Shown here: positions 53,889 to 62,807 of the stretch, in pieces
Layout: each line of letters begins with the position of its first letter
Position numbering within the stretch: position 1 is the stretch's first letter
Assembly (NCBI GenBank): GCA_965207165.1
Contig: OZ242265.1
Span: forward strand, 806,001-870,000
Origin: JAAXHV01 sp965207165
GTDB taxonomy: Bacteria; Pseudomonadota; Gammaproteobacteria; Eutrophobiales; Eutrophobiaceae
Direction of reading: 5' to 3'
Length of the DNA stretch: 64,000 nt
Position numbers and translations under genes: made by a program
The notes under the pieces: model-generated
What the model was told of the DNA's origin: nothing
The model's database searches: none
What the model saw: the letters and a program-made list of their open reading frames with translations, nothing else

Positions 53889-55220
53889 TTACCCTGATCT
53901 GAATTCAAGTTCGGTACCCATCAACCGTTTCCACTCCGCAAAATAAGAGCGCATATGCAGGTCGGATGATATGGGCGCCGTTATTACGCCTCTTTCGTCA
54001 ACCCGTTCAACCCCGGTTTCCATGTGCCGGCTTATATCCACCCATTCCATCTCGGTTACCGACATGCCTTCGAAGCAGGATTCAAAGTTAGCATTGTCGT
54101 CAACTTCACCAAACATTGGAAAGTCCTCCTGGGTTCGCAAACGCAAGGTGTTGACTGCGGGCGGCACGTTATCCAGCGAAGTTGCGTGCCAGAGCATGTC
54201 CGTCTTGTCAACTGACAGTGGTATGAGCATTTGAATCTGGTTGCCGACAAACAGCAGGTTGGGGAAAATGGAAAGGTTCATTCCTGCCCCGGTCGCGGTT
54301 TCCAGTAATTCAAGCGCTTTAGCCCTGCCTGTCTCATTGGTGAGTTGTTCAACGATTATTTCCCGTCCGGGTTGCGGTCGCTGGCGTTCAAAGGCTGAAC
54401 TTTCATACATGCACGGGCGTTGATCCAAAAAAGTGTGACCATTTCCCAAAGCTTGAGAGTACATTGGCGTTTCATCAATATTACCGCTGAAATAGTCGAT
54501 ATCGCGAGATTTTCCATGCCGGCGGTTGGTCATACGTAGCAGGGATTGATGGGAATACTCCGGGTGGTAACCATCACCCGCGTTATCGTAGATACATTTC
54601 CAGTTGCTGTTTACCAGGTAACGTTGCGCACTGGACACACGTATTGCGCCGGCGTCACCACCATTGTGGTCTATCCACTCATCCATGCGCTCCGCCGCCG
54701 GACCCAGGTGATCAACAAGGCCTTTTTCGCCTTTGACAGGATTCAGCGTTCCGAAAATGAAGCCGCGGTACTCGGCGACGTAAGGAACCCGGGCAAGATT
54801 ACGGCTGGTTTTGTCAAAGTTTGCGCCATAGGCCGCGTCGACGGGGATTCCCACGCACTCGCCGGTATTCCGGAAAGTCCAGCCGTGATAACCACAGGTA
54901 AAAAATTGTGCCTTTCCGGTCATCGTGCGGCATACGCGGGCGCCCCGATGCGAACAGCGGTTAATGAGTGCGTGTAATTCTCCGTCTTTATCCCTGGTAA
55001 CGATGAGCGGGCGCGAGCCGAAGTGGCGGGTGACGAAACTGTTGGGTTCTGCCAGTTCACTTACGTGCGCCAGATATATCCATGTGCCGCCGAATATACG
55101 CTGCTGTTCAAGCTCGAATATAGCCGGCTCAACGTATAATGAGCGGTGTACCCGGCCGGGTTGTACCAGATAATCCCACTCGTACTCCAGGCCTGACACT
55201 GAATTGTTGGAGCCGGTCAT
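53889..55220 (-). CDS. Rieske dioxygenase alpha subunit
   Basis: The 443-residue protein has an N-terminal Rieske domain with CSHRGARVC and CGYHGWTF, and DNAGDGYHPEYSH for the mononuclear iron. The catalytic domain resembles the benzoate/anthranilate/aniline group in length. It is the fifth gene of the sigma-54 operon, 20 nt after DUF1329. The substrate is unknown; the GS-like partner points to an amine. Confidence 0.93.
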   Translation of the reverse strand: MTGSNNSVSGLEYEWDYLVQPGRVHRSLYVEPAIFELEQQRIFGGTWIYLAHVSELAEPNSFVTRHFGSRPLIVTRDKDGELHALINRCSHRGARVCRTMTGKAQFFTCGYHGWTFRNTGECVGIPVDAAYGANFDKTSRNLARVPYVAEYRGFIFGTLNPVKGEKGLVDHLGPAAERMDEWIDHNGGDAGAIRVSSAQRYLVNSNWKCIYDNAGDGYHPEYSHQSLLRMTNRRHGKSRDIDYFSGNIDETPMYSQALGNGHTFLDQRPCMYESSAFERQRPQPGREIIVEQLTNETGRAKALELLETATGAGMNLSIFPNLLFVGNQIQMLIPLSVDKTDMLWHATSLDNVPPAVNTLRLRTQEDFPMFGEVDDNANFESCFEGMSVTEMEWVDISRHMETGVERVDERGVITAPISSDLHMRSYFAEWKRLMGTELEFRSG

Positions 55221-55240
55221 TTGCTCAAAGCGGTCAATTC

Positions 55241-56656
55241 CTATTGATAGTCCCGCAGTTGGTCAACATCGAACATTTCTTCCGATACACGTTCGTCCCG
55301 GCCTTCCCAATTTGGGTCCATGTATAAGGTTGACATGCGTTTGGTAACGTAGTTATTGACCATGCAGTAACGCCACATGGCATCCCCTTCCGTCGGACGC
55401 CAGGCGCGACTGTCTTCCCAATTCCTGAATTTGTTACCTCTCGGATCTTCCGTGAGGTGGTACTGCATGTAATAGAACTCCTTATCGACCCATGTCCGGC
55501 GCTTGGAATATATGTATTTGCCGGTCTTGTCGATAATATCCAGGATCCATACCGGACGTAATTCCACTTCCAGTGATCTAAAATTGCACTGATCTTCCGT
55601 CAGTACGGCTGAATCATAGATATAACCCACCTCGGGTGAGGTCAGGATAAAGCCTTCTCCGGCCAGCACGTAATCGAACTTGCTTACATCGGTTTTACCC
55701 CAGTATGCACGCCAGTCATCCCAGATCAGTTCCTGCCCTGATGCAATCGGATCCTGTGCATCAGACCCGGTTAAGATGCGGGTGCGGCGCAAACTGGGAA
55801 TAAATACCTTGAAATCATCATCCTTGTCGGCATCGGGATAGCGCTGGCGGACGCCGGCAAGACCGCGAATATCCAGGGGTTCAAGGAAGAATATCGAACC
55901 TCCCTCTATGAAATCCTCTTTGCCGTCTATCTCGCCTAAAGGACCGGTATTTTTTCGATTATGATAATGCCACCACCACAAATCAGCCTTGTATTCGCTG
56001 TCAAGCCGTCCCCCAGCCGTACAGGCGCGCATATGGATAGGCTCAAAGTTCAGTGTATCAGTGTTTACTGAATGAGCCACATACGACCAGTTTAATTCCA
56101 GGCCGTTTTTTGGGTTCAGAAACGGGATGGAAGTGGCTCCAGCACCGGTCATCAATGCGTAACTTCCATCCGGATAAAGCAGTTCGCCATCTTCATTGAT
56201 AACCAGTTCGATCCCTTTCTCCTTCAATTCCTTGGTCCCTGCCAGGTATCCTTTATGCATGTAATAGGTATTGGTGGGAACGATAGTGATTTCGGCAATG
56301 TTGCTCCATGACGATGACAAATGTTCTATGAATTCCAGAGGCATATAATCCGTTAACCAGGGATATTGATCTACATTATCCTTGGTAATTCTAAGGCCCG
56401 GCTTTAATTCTTCCGGCAAATCGGCCTGTTCCATGAGGTCGTACGCATCGTATCCTCTTAATTCTCTCCACTCTGCCGCAAGAGCAATCGCCTCAGGCTT
56501 TGAGATTTCTTCTACCCACCTGGCATGATTGGGATCCCCCGTTGCTGCGGCAAAGGCTTTCCATGCCTCCAATGCCTTGTTTGTTTCAGCATGAATAACC
56601 GGACTGAGAAAAAAGCTGAAAAGACAAATTGTCAGGGTTATGATTTTATTGTTCAT
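55241..56656 (-). CDS. DUF1329 outer-membrane-associated protein
   Basis: The 471-residue protein starts at the ATG at 56656 behind a perfect AGGAGG. A signal peptide (IITLTICLFSFFLSPVIHA) is followed by the DUF1329 region (VPTNTYYMHKGYLAGTKELK through RRTWVDKEFYYMQYHLTED). Proteins of this kind travel with DUF1302 proteins and may sort lipid-like compounds across the envelope. The biochemical function is not known. Confidence 0.9.
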   Translation of the reverse strand: MNNKIITLTICLFSFFLSPVIHAETNKALEAWKAFAAATGDPNHARWVEEISKPEAIALAAEWRELRGYDAYDLMEQADLPEELKPGLRITKDNVDQYPWLTDYMPLEFIEHLSSSWSNIAEITIVPTNTYYMHKGYLAGTKELKEKGIELVINEDGELLYPDGSYALMTGAGATSIPFLNPKNGLELNWSYVAHSVNTDTLNFEPIHMRACTAGGRLDSEYKADLWWWHYHNRKNTGPLGEIDGKEDFIEGGSIFFLEPLDIRGLAGVRQRYPDADKDDDFKVFIPSLRRTRILTGSDAQDPIASGQELIWDDWRAYWGKTDVSKFDYVLAGEGFILTSPEVGYIYDSAVLTEDQCNFRSLEVELRPVWILDIIDKTGKYIYSKRRTWVDKEFYYMQYHLTEDPRGNKFRNWEDSRAWRPTEGDAMWRYCMVNNYVTKRMSTLYMDPNWEGRDERVSEEMFDVDQLRDYQ

Positions 56657-56704
56657 CACGTTTATCCTCCTATGTTCTGGGTCTGTTGCAGATCACAGTT
56701 TTTT

Positions 56705-58699
56705 TTAGAATTGAAATGTCAGCGACAGTTCTACAAAATCGGAATTGTCGAGTAAACCAATCGGCGCATTTTCACCACCATTACCGGCGAAATGCATCCA
56801 TTCCAACCGCGGGCGCCACCTTTTACCGAAGAAATTAAAATCGATCCGTTGCCGGTAATAATGCCCTTTATTGTCAAAATCCCTGATATACAAACCCTCC
56901 AGTACCAGGCGTTGTTGAAACAAGGGAGACTGCCAGAGGAAGGTAATATACTGGTGGTCCTTCGAGACCGTGTCAAAGGCATAAGGGGCCTGTTGCAGCA
57001 ATCCTTCATTGGCGTCAAAGGTGTGAATATTAAAAAATTGAAAACTGGTGAATACCGATTTCTCCTGGGTATCCCAACCAGGCACCCATAGAGGATAGTC
57101 AAAACCAACCATCGTTGACAGGACGTCACTCCGGGTAATGGTTTTGTCTTCGGTTGCAGCCAGTGCCGGGCTACCCGTTTCATCCCTGTTGTTCAGAGGT
57201 AGTGGCAGTACGCCGAACGGAGTATTCAGGGTCCCGATTGCCCCGGGATTCATGTGGCTGCGGTTAAAATATTTGTCGAATTCATAAGCAAATTCCAGAC
57301 GCATGGCCGGCGAAGTTTGTTTTGGGCCGAACTTGAATTCGCTCATGTCCCGGGCAAAGCTGAAACCAATCAGTTTTTGGCGGTGTTGATAATCGAGGTT
57401 GACGATACCATTGACCGAACAGGGCAGTCCGGCGCCCAGGCCGGGCTGTAACGGATCGCCGCATCCGCCCATCGACAAGGTTGTTAACGGGCTTTCAACC
57501 AACGGACCTACGCCGGCTATACCGCGCAGATAGGTAAGGTATCCACCGGTGGGAAATACGCCGCCGAGAGAAGGCCCTAAAAAGCCGGGGGCGCCGTGCA
57601 CTACCGTTTCAACGTCATTAGCAGTTAACGGTACTGTAGCGATAGATGCATCAATATTATTAAATCCGTTACCAACGATAAATGTGCCGCCTTCCAGGGT
57701 CACTGTCGGCAAATCCTGCATACCGTAGAAACCATTGACGGTAAACTGGCCCCCAAGAGAGTCAAACTTCAGACGGGCCGAGTATTCCGCGTCATCAAAA
57801 CCCCAATGGTTGGCTTCCTTGTCACGAATATCGAAGCCAAATCCTACAAAACCTGCTCCTGATACCGGGTCGATCACGTCAGGGAAGGGCAGTCCGAAGA
57901 TGCCCCCTGAGGAAGGATCGCTGGGATTTGGATTATTGACGACAAACTCGCTGTGTCTGACTTCCGGAACGATATTAACTTCAAGAACAGGTCGTCGCAT
58001 CCCCAAGGCTTCAAAAGGTTTGGAAATACCCAGTTTACGAAAGTTAAAATCGGCAGCAACCATGAATGCCGGAATTCGAAGCTCATCAGAATCCCGGAAG
58101 GCAAAGCGCTCGCGCAAGTCCTGCGCGTGCAGAACGTCCAGTAAACGCAAGCCGTCGGACTGTCCCCAGCCGCGCTGGAATTTACCGAGTTTGACTGTAA
58201 AGCGATTTTTCCTGTCGCGGTATTTGAGTGAAAATTCCCGGATGATCTCGTCGGCACTATCGAAATGGCGGATCCCTTTGGAAGATGCACAGAAAGTATC
58301 CGTGGTCGAATTAATGGCGGAACCTGAGCAGTTACCGGTGTTCAGGCGATAGGGCAAACGCCTGTTGAAGTTGCTCAATGAACCGGGGGCAACATCGGTC
58401 GGATCATGCATGCCGCTGCTGCTGATGGTATCCATTCCCGGGGCCCAGTCGCCACGCAGCCAGAAATTCCCGATAAACGTCCATTGCCGGTTTGGTCTCC
58501 ACGATGTTTTTACCTCAGCGAGATAGTTGGTTGGACCGTTTATCGTACCCTGGTTCTCAAGGTCGTAAAGAATCGAACCCCCCTGTTTTAATCGACCGTT
58601 CAGGCTCCAGTCTTTGCTCTTTAAATTGACTGCATACGATTGCCCTGCAATGACAAAGGTCGCAGAAATAAGCAGCAATAAATTCAGTATCTGTTTCAT
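56705..58699 (-). CDS. DUF1302 outer-membrane beta-barrel protein
   Basis: The 664-residue protein starts at the ATG at 58699 (GAGG 9 nt upstream; an ATG at 58714 is possible). It has a signal peptide (ILNLLLLISATFVIAGQSYA), many aromatic-rich strands and a terminal FVELSLTFQF, an outer-membrane barrel signature. DUF1302 proteins are thought to be channels for hydrophobic substrates. It belongs to the four-gene envelope set with DUF1329, the RND protein and the YCF48-like protein. Confidence 0.88.
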   Translation of the reverse strand: MKQILNLLLLISATFVIAGQSYAVNLKSKDWSLNGRLKQGGSILYDLENQGTINGPTNYLAEVKTSWRPNRQWTFIGNFWLRGDWAPGMDTISSSGMHDPTDVAPGSLSNFNRRLPYRLNTGNCSGSAINSTTDTFCASSKGIRHFDSADEIIREFSLKYRDRKNRFTVKLGKFQRGWGQSDGLRLLDVLHAQDLRERFAFRDSDELRIPAFMVAADFNFRKLGISKPFEALGMRRPVLEVNIVPEVRHSEFVVNNPNPSDPSSGGIFGLPFPDVIDPVSGAGFVGFGFDIRDKEANHWGFDDAEYSARLKFDSLGGQFTVNGFYGMQDLPTVTLEGGTFIVGNGFNNIDASIATVPLTANDVETVVHGAPGFLGPSLGGVFPTGGYLTYLRGIAGVGPLVESPLTTLSMGGCGDPLQPGLGAGLPCSVNGIVNLDYQHRQKLIGFSFARDMSEFKFGPKQTSPAMRLEFAYEFDKYFNRSHMNPGAIGTLNTPFGVLPLPLNNRDETGSPALAATEDKTITRSDVLSTMVGFDYPLWVPGWDTQEKSVFTSFQFFNIHTFDANEGLLQQAPYAFDTVSKDHQYITFLWQSPLFQQRLVLEGLYIRDFDNKGHYYRQRIDFNFFGKRWRPRLEWMHFAGNGGENAPIGLLDNSDFVELSLTFQF

Positions 58700-58790
58700 G
58701 TTATCGTGCCTCATTATTACCAGTAATGGTGTAACTATTTTTGATTAACCCAGTCTTTTGTGTAGTTTAAAATAAGCGTTGGACAAGGAT

Positions 58791-61187
58791 TCATCTTGTT
58801 TCGGCCAACTCCGGGTTTATTTTCATTTCCGAACAGGCCCCATGCGCAGTATTTTGGAACTCGGGATTTACTTCAGTAGCAGCAAACACCGATTTTGGCT
58901 TGAATACGGACAAAGCTGCAGGGACGAACAACAGTGACCCCAACATATTCATGAACAGGACCAATCCGAGCAGCATGCCCATTTCGGCCTGAAAACGTAA
59001 AGGCGACATGAATGCCCAGGGCAATAGTGGTCCGATCATCGTAATTGCCGTAATGAATATGGCATTACCCGAGGTGAGAAACGCATTATGGATTGCATCC
59101 GTAATACTGCCGGTCCCCTTGCTGAATTCTTCCTTGATGCGGTCCATCATGTAAATCCCGTAATCTACGCCCAGTCCGACCCCCAGTGCCGTCAATGGCA
59201 AGGTGCTCACATTCAGCCCCACTCCCTTCCAGGCCATAAATGCATAAGTTAACGAATTTGCTGTCGCCAGGCTCAACAGCAGTATCATAGCAACAATCAG
59301 GGACCGGTAATAAATCAGGATACAGATCCCGATCACTATTACTATGGCTATCATGATACGCACGTTGGACTTTGTAATCTCCGCATTCAGAGCTTCAACT
59401 ATACCGATCTGGCCGCCGGAATAAAGAAAGTCCGCATCGCTTACCAGTTCGTGTTCCAGGGTGAAGAAGTCATTCAGTTTTTTGGTCACTTTTTCAATGG
59501 TCACGACACTGTGGTCTTCGAGAAAAAACGACACGTTCCCGATTTCCCAATCAATATTGGTAAAAGCTGCGAAGTCGCCGGGTTCGCCCCGGGACCTGAA
59601 CATATAGATATCGAACCCGACTTCCTCCTTGGAATCGGGGATAATTTCATAAGATGGATCACCTTCGAACAATACGGAATTCACAATTTTGATGATTGGC
59701 ACCAGACTTTGCGCGGGACGGACTTCGGGTACGCGTTCGTAGATGTACCGGTCCATTGCCTCGGTCTGGTGGTAAACACCGGGGTTCAGCATCGTATCCT
59801 TATCGCCTTCGATATAAACCTGCATCATGTCTGAACCGAGGAAGGAGAAACGGGTATTGATGGATTCCGAATCCAGGTTAAAGCGGGAGTCCGGCCAGAG
59901 TATCGCACTACCCTTGGTATCGCCCACTTTTAAATTTGTTGAATATGATACCCCGATGGCAAGTAATATCATCGTAACCGCAAACATGATGTATTTATGG
60001 TCTTCCATATTGATTACGGCGGACCAGATTCTATTAAGAAGTACGGAACCGGTTTTGTGGGATTTGGGGGGTTTGATTAAACACATCACCGAAGAGGCGA
60101 AGATCAGACTTGGCACTATGGACAACAGCCAAATTCCGCAAATCAGCGCCAACCCTTCGATACTGGGTATGGCTACCAGGCCCAAAACGCCGAAACCGGC
60201 CGCATCCGTCAGGATAGCAGCAGTACTGGGACGTAACAGCCGGGCAAGTCCGTCCCGCGTACAGGTTCGGCAATCATCCGGAAACGGATCGGAATGCTGA
60301 ATATTGTTGAGAATCCGGGTTATTAACTGGACCCCGTGGGACAAGACTATGGCAAAGATAAACGCCGGCAACAGTATCAGGAGCGGGTCCAGGTTATAGC
60401 CTACCGCACCCATGGCGCCCAGACCCCATATGGTTGCCACCGATGCCGTGAACATGGGCACGAAAACTCCAACCCATGTCCTGAAATACAGGTAAAGAAC
60501 CAGCGCAACAATAAGCAAAGACATCATCAATATATTGAAAATTGCATCCAGGGACTGGTAGATGTAACCCAATAGAATGGGCCTTCCGACGACGTGAATT
60601 GATAAGGTATCGTCTTCCATATCTGCACGAATCGTATCGAAGAAATTCAATATTTCCTCAAAGTCGGCTTCATCCTTGAAGTCAGCAATGATCATCGCCG
60701 AACGTTCGTCATTTGATACCAGGAACCCCCGGTACTGGTTGTTTACGGCGCGCCGGAATTGCTGCATTTGTGCTTCATCACGCGGCAGGTCCGGCCAGAG
60801 GATCGCACTTACGTCAACCGCGCCGCCACTGCCTGTTATGGCTTTCGTTTTGCGCAGAATCAGAGATTGGCTCAGGTGGCGGTAGGTGTCAGGGTGATAG
60901 AAAACGTCTTCGGCAATCTTTTTATATTTTTCCAGAAACTCAATGGAATAAATATTGCCGGCTTTATTTTTTACTTCAATAAGGGTGGTATTGGCCCCTC
61001 CAAATTGTGCGCCGAAGCGTTTGAAGAGTTCTACATTATTTGCTCCTTCCGGCAACATTTCTTCCAGGACAACATTCAATGATAATCCCTTGTAGGTGTA
61101 ATAGGCAGGCAGAAGAGTGATCAGAAGCAGGACCGTAAATACCAGTTTTGCCCTGCTGGTGACAAATTCTGCCACTCGCCCTGTCAT
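58791..61187 (-). CDS. RND/MMPL-type membrane transporter
   Basis: The 798-residue protein has two six-helix blocks. Large periplasmic loops follow the first helix and lie near residues 430-620. LGVGLGVDYGIYMMDRIKEE and LPAFIFAIVLSHGVQLITRI are typical of MMPL/SSD-like RND proteins. It overlaps the YCF48-like gene by 4 nt (ATGA). In the DUF1302/DUF1329 sets it may move sterol- or hydrocarbon-like molecules. Confidence 0.92.
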   Translation of the reverse strand: MTGRVAEFVTSRAKLVFTVLLLITLLPAYYTYKGLSLNVVLEEMLPEGANNVELFKRFGAQFGGANTTLIEVKNKAGNIYSIEFLEKYKKIAEDVFYHPDTYRHLSQSLILRKTKAITGSGGAVDVSAILWPDLPRDEAQMQQFRRAVNNQYRGFLVSNDERSAMIIADFKDEADFEEILNFFDTIRADMEDDTLSIHVVGRPILLGYIYQSLDAIFNILMMSLLIVALVLYLYFRTWVGVFVPMFTASVATIWGLGAMGAVGYNLDPLLILLPAFIFAIVLSHGVQLITRILNNIQHSDPFPDDCRTCTRDGLARLLRPSTAAILTDAAGFGVLGLVAIPSIEGLALICGIWLLSIVPSLIFASSVMCLIKPPKSHKTGSVLLNRIWSAVINMEDHKYIMFAVTMILLAIGVSYSTNLKVGDTKGSAILWPDSRFNLDSESINTRFSFLGSDMMQVYIEGDKDTMLNPGVYHQTEAMDRYIYERVPEVRPAQSLVPIIKIVNSVLFEGDPSYEIIPDSKEEVGFDIYMFRSRGEPGDFAAFTNIDWEIGNVSFFLEDHSVVTIEKVTKKLNDFFTLEHELVSDADFLYSGGQIGIVEALNAEITKSNVRIMIAIVIVIGICILIYYRSLIVAMILLLSLATANSLTYAFMAWKGVGLNVSTLPLTALGVGLGVDYGIYMMDRIKEEFSKGTGSITDAIHNAFLTSGNAIFITAITMIGPLLPWAFMSPLRFQAEMGMLLGLVLFMNMLGSLLFVPAALSVFKPKSVFAATEVNPEFQNTAHGACSEMKINPELAETR

Positions 61188-62362
61188 GGCTGTCTACTCC
61201 AACGGCTGGTAAGCAGTCTCACTTCATCTGCCATCGCCAGGTTGAACGCCTGGCCGAAGGTCATATTATTCAGATCTCCGGACACGACGAGACCGCGTAT
61301 TCCTGGCGCCCAGATGCGTCCCGCGGAAGTGATGGCTACCCCTCCCATCCATACGAATGGAAGCGGGAACCCGTCATCCGGCTTCAAAAAAGTTGTCATG
61401 CTGCCGGTAATCTTCAGCATGGCCGAACGGCCCACTACGACTGCCTCGTTGCTGGATGTCACGGCGATATCAAAGAGATGCTCCCGGGTTCCTGATTCTA
61501 TGGGCTCTGCAAAGTATTCAATATCACTTCTGGGAAGATCATCGGATGCCTTCTCGACGTATTGCTGTTTTCTGCGTTTTGCCCTGGCCCGCGCTTTTGC
61601 CTCGGCTTTTGCCTCTTCAGCAGCGGCCTGGCGATCGATCTCTTCACGCTGCGCCTCAGTTGCAATAGACAAACGCAATATGTCGCCATCCAGACCCACG
61701 ACGTACGCCATATCGTCAGCGCCATCTACAGCCAACCAGGTGATTTTTGATTTTACCGGTGTAATCAACCAATAGTTTCCACCGTTTTCCGTATGGGCGA
61801 CTACACCGAATTCACCAACAAGGATCGCAGTTTCCCGGTCTTTGGCATATATTCCATGTAACCTTGGAACATCCCGGCCGCGGTAACCCAGTAGATGTTG
61901 TTGGCGCCAGGTTCTGCCCCCGTCGTTGGTGTTCCAGATATTTGCATCATGGCCGACGACCCAGCCATTATCATGATCGGAAAAATCGATGTCGCGAAGA
62001 TATATTCCAGGGAGTTCTTTTTGTACGGACCAGGTCAGTCCTGCATCACCGGTATGAAAAATTGAGCCCCGGTGGCCGACAGCCCAACCTGTAGTTTCAT
62101 CAACGAAGGATAGTCTGCGAATCAGCTCGTTACGGCCTATGTAGACAGCATCCCATGTATCGCCTCCATCGAGGGTGCGTAAAACCGTACCGCTGTAACC
62201 GGCAATATAGCCGACATCATCCGTGACAAATTCCACCGCAAACAAATTATCCGGCCAGAAGCGATGGAATTCTGTGGCGATATTATCATCGGCTATGGTC
62301 TTGACACTGAAGCAGCCAATAACCATTATCAAAAAGGCAAAATGCCGACAATGTCTCGACAT
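61184..62362 (-). CDS. YCF48/BNR-repeat beta-propeller protein
   Basis: The 392-residue protein starts at the ATG at 62362 (an upstream in-frame ATG at 62455 lies within the promoter). A signal peptide (HFAFLIMVIGCFSVKTIA) is followed by repeated propeller blades, each with a LDGGDTW or NDGGRTW motif. A charged helical insert lies near residues 240-270 (AAAEEAKAEAKARARAKRRK). It acts as an envelope assembly or stability factor in the RND/DUF1302 set. It is the first gene of the sigma-54 operon. Confidence 0.85.
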   Translation of the reverse strand: MSRHCRHFAFLIMVIGCFSVKTIADDNIATEFHRFWPDNLFAVEFVTDDVGYIAGYSGTVLRTLDGGDTWDAVYIGRNELIRRLSFVDETTGWAVGHRGSIFHTGDAGLTWSVQKELPGIYLRDIDFSDHDNGWVVGHDANIWNTNDGGRTWRQQHLLGYRGRDVPRLHGIYAKDRETAILVGEFGVVAHTENGGNYWLITPVKSKITWLAVDGADDMAYVVGLDGDILRLSIATEAQREEIDRQAAAEEAKAEAKARARAKRRKQQYVEKASDDLPRSDIEYFAEPIESGTREHLFDIAVTSSNEAVVVGRSAMLKITGSMTTFLKPDDGFPLPFVWMGGVAITSAGRIWAPGIRGLVVSGDLNNMTFGQAFNLAMADEVRLLTSRWSRQP

Positions 62363-62455
62363 GACTGAATTTACTCCCCCGATAATTTTTATTATTGCAA
62401 CTAACAGAAGATATATTACGTCCAATATCAGGTTGCTACGTTCCAGAAAACACAC

Positions 62456-62471
62456 GCATTAATTATGCCAA
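62456..62471 (-). promoter_or_regulatory. Sigma-54 (-24/-12) promoter of the YCF48-RND-DUF-Rieske-GS operon
   Basis: Minus-strand TTGGCATAATTAATGC has GG at -24 and GC at -12 with the exact 10-nt spacing, one base off TGGCAC in the left part. It sits about 94 nt upstream of the first start codon. The divergent gene encodes a sigma-54 activator, which makes the assignment fit. Confidence 0.7.
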
Positions 62472-62699
62472 CTTATCAAATACGATAACTCCTTGTATGT
62501 AAAGCGGAAAAACATTGAGTCTATATTCATGATGTAACCAAATGATTAGTAATTTTATTAAATCAATCATCATTTTCATTTTGCATCATATAACAGCCGA
62601 AAGATCGTTGTAAATTTAATACAGTATGAGGCTTTTCTGATCAAGATAATTGGCATACGCGTAAAAGTCATACTGGGTAGGCTATAATTTAAGAAATTT

Positions 62700-62721
62700 A
62701 TTCTTATCATTTAATAAGAAT
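62700..62721. promoter_or_regulatory. Palindrome, possible activator-binding site
   Basis: ATTCTTAT-CATTTA-ATAAGAAT has perfect 8-bp arms. It lies about 230 nt upstream of the sigma-54 promoter and 90 nt before the activator start. This is a suitable place for an upstream activating sequence, but the motif is not the XylR consensus. Confidence 0.35.
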
Positions 62722-62807
62722 TCCAAAGAAATAAGCCTGCTTATCGGGTAGTATTATTTCAGACATATTGATGAAATGATAAAGAAACCTTTTTCACCGC
62801 TACTGAA

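Larger units (their letters stand above)
62363..62807. other. 445-nt divergent intergenic regulatory region
   Basis: This AT-rich gap lies between the minus-strand operon and the plus-strand activator gene. It holds a sigma-54 promoter (62456-62471), an 8-bp-arm palindrome (62700-62721) and a TATAAT at 62683-62688 facing the activator gene. No RNA gene was seen. Confidence 0.6.

Noticed and set aside
62640..62665. Second sigma-54 promoter facing the activator gene (TTGGCAT)
   Set aside because: No GC at the -12 spacing; only the -24 half resembles the consensus.
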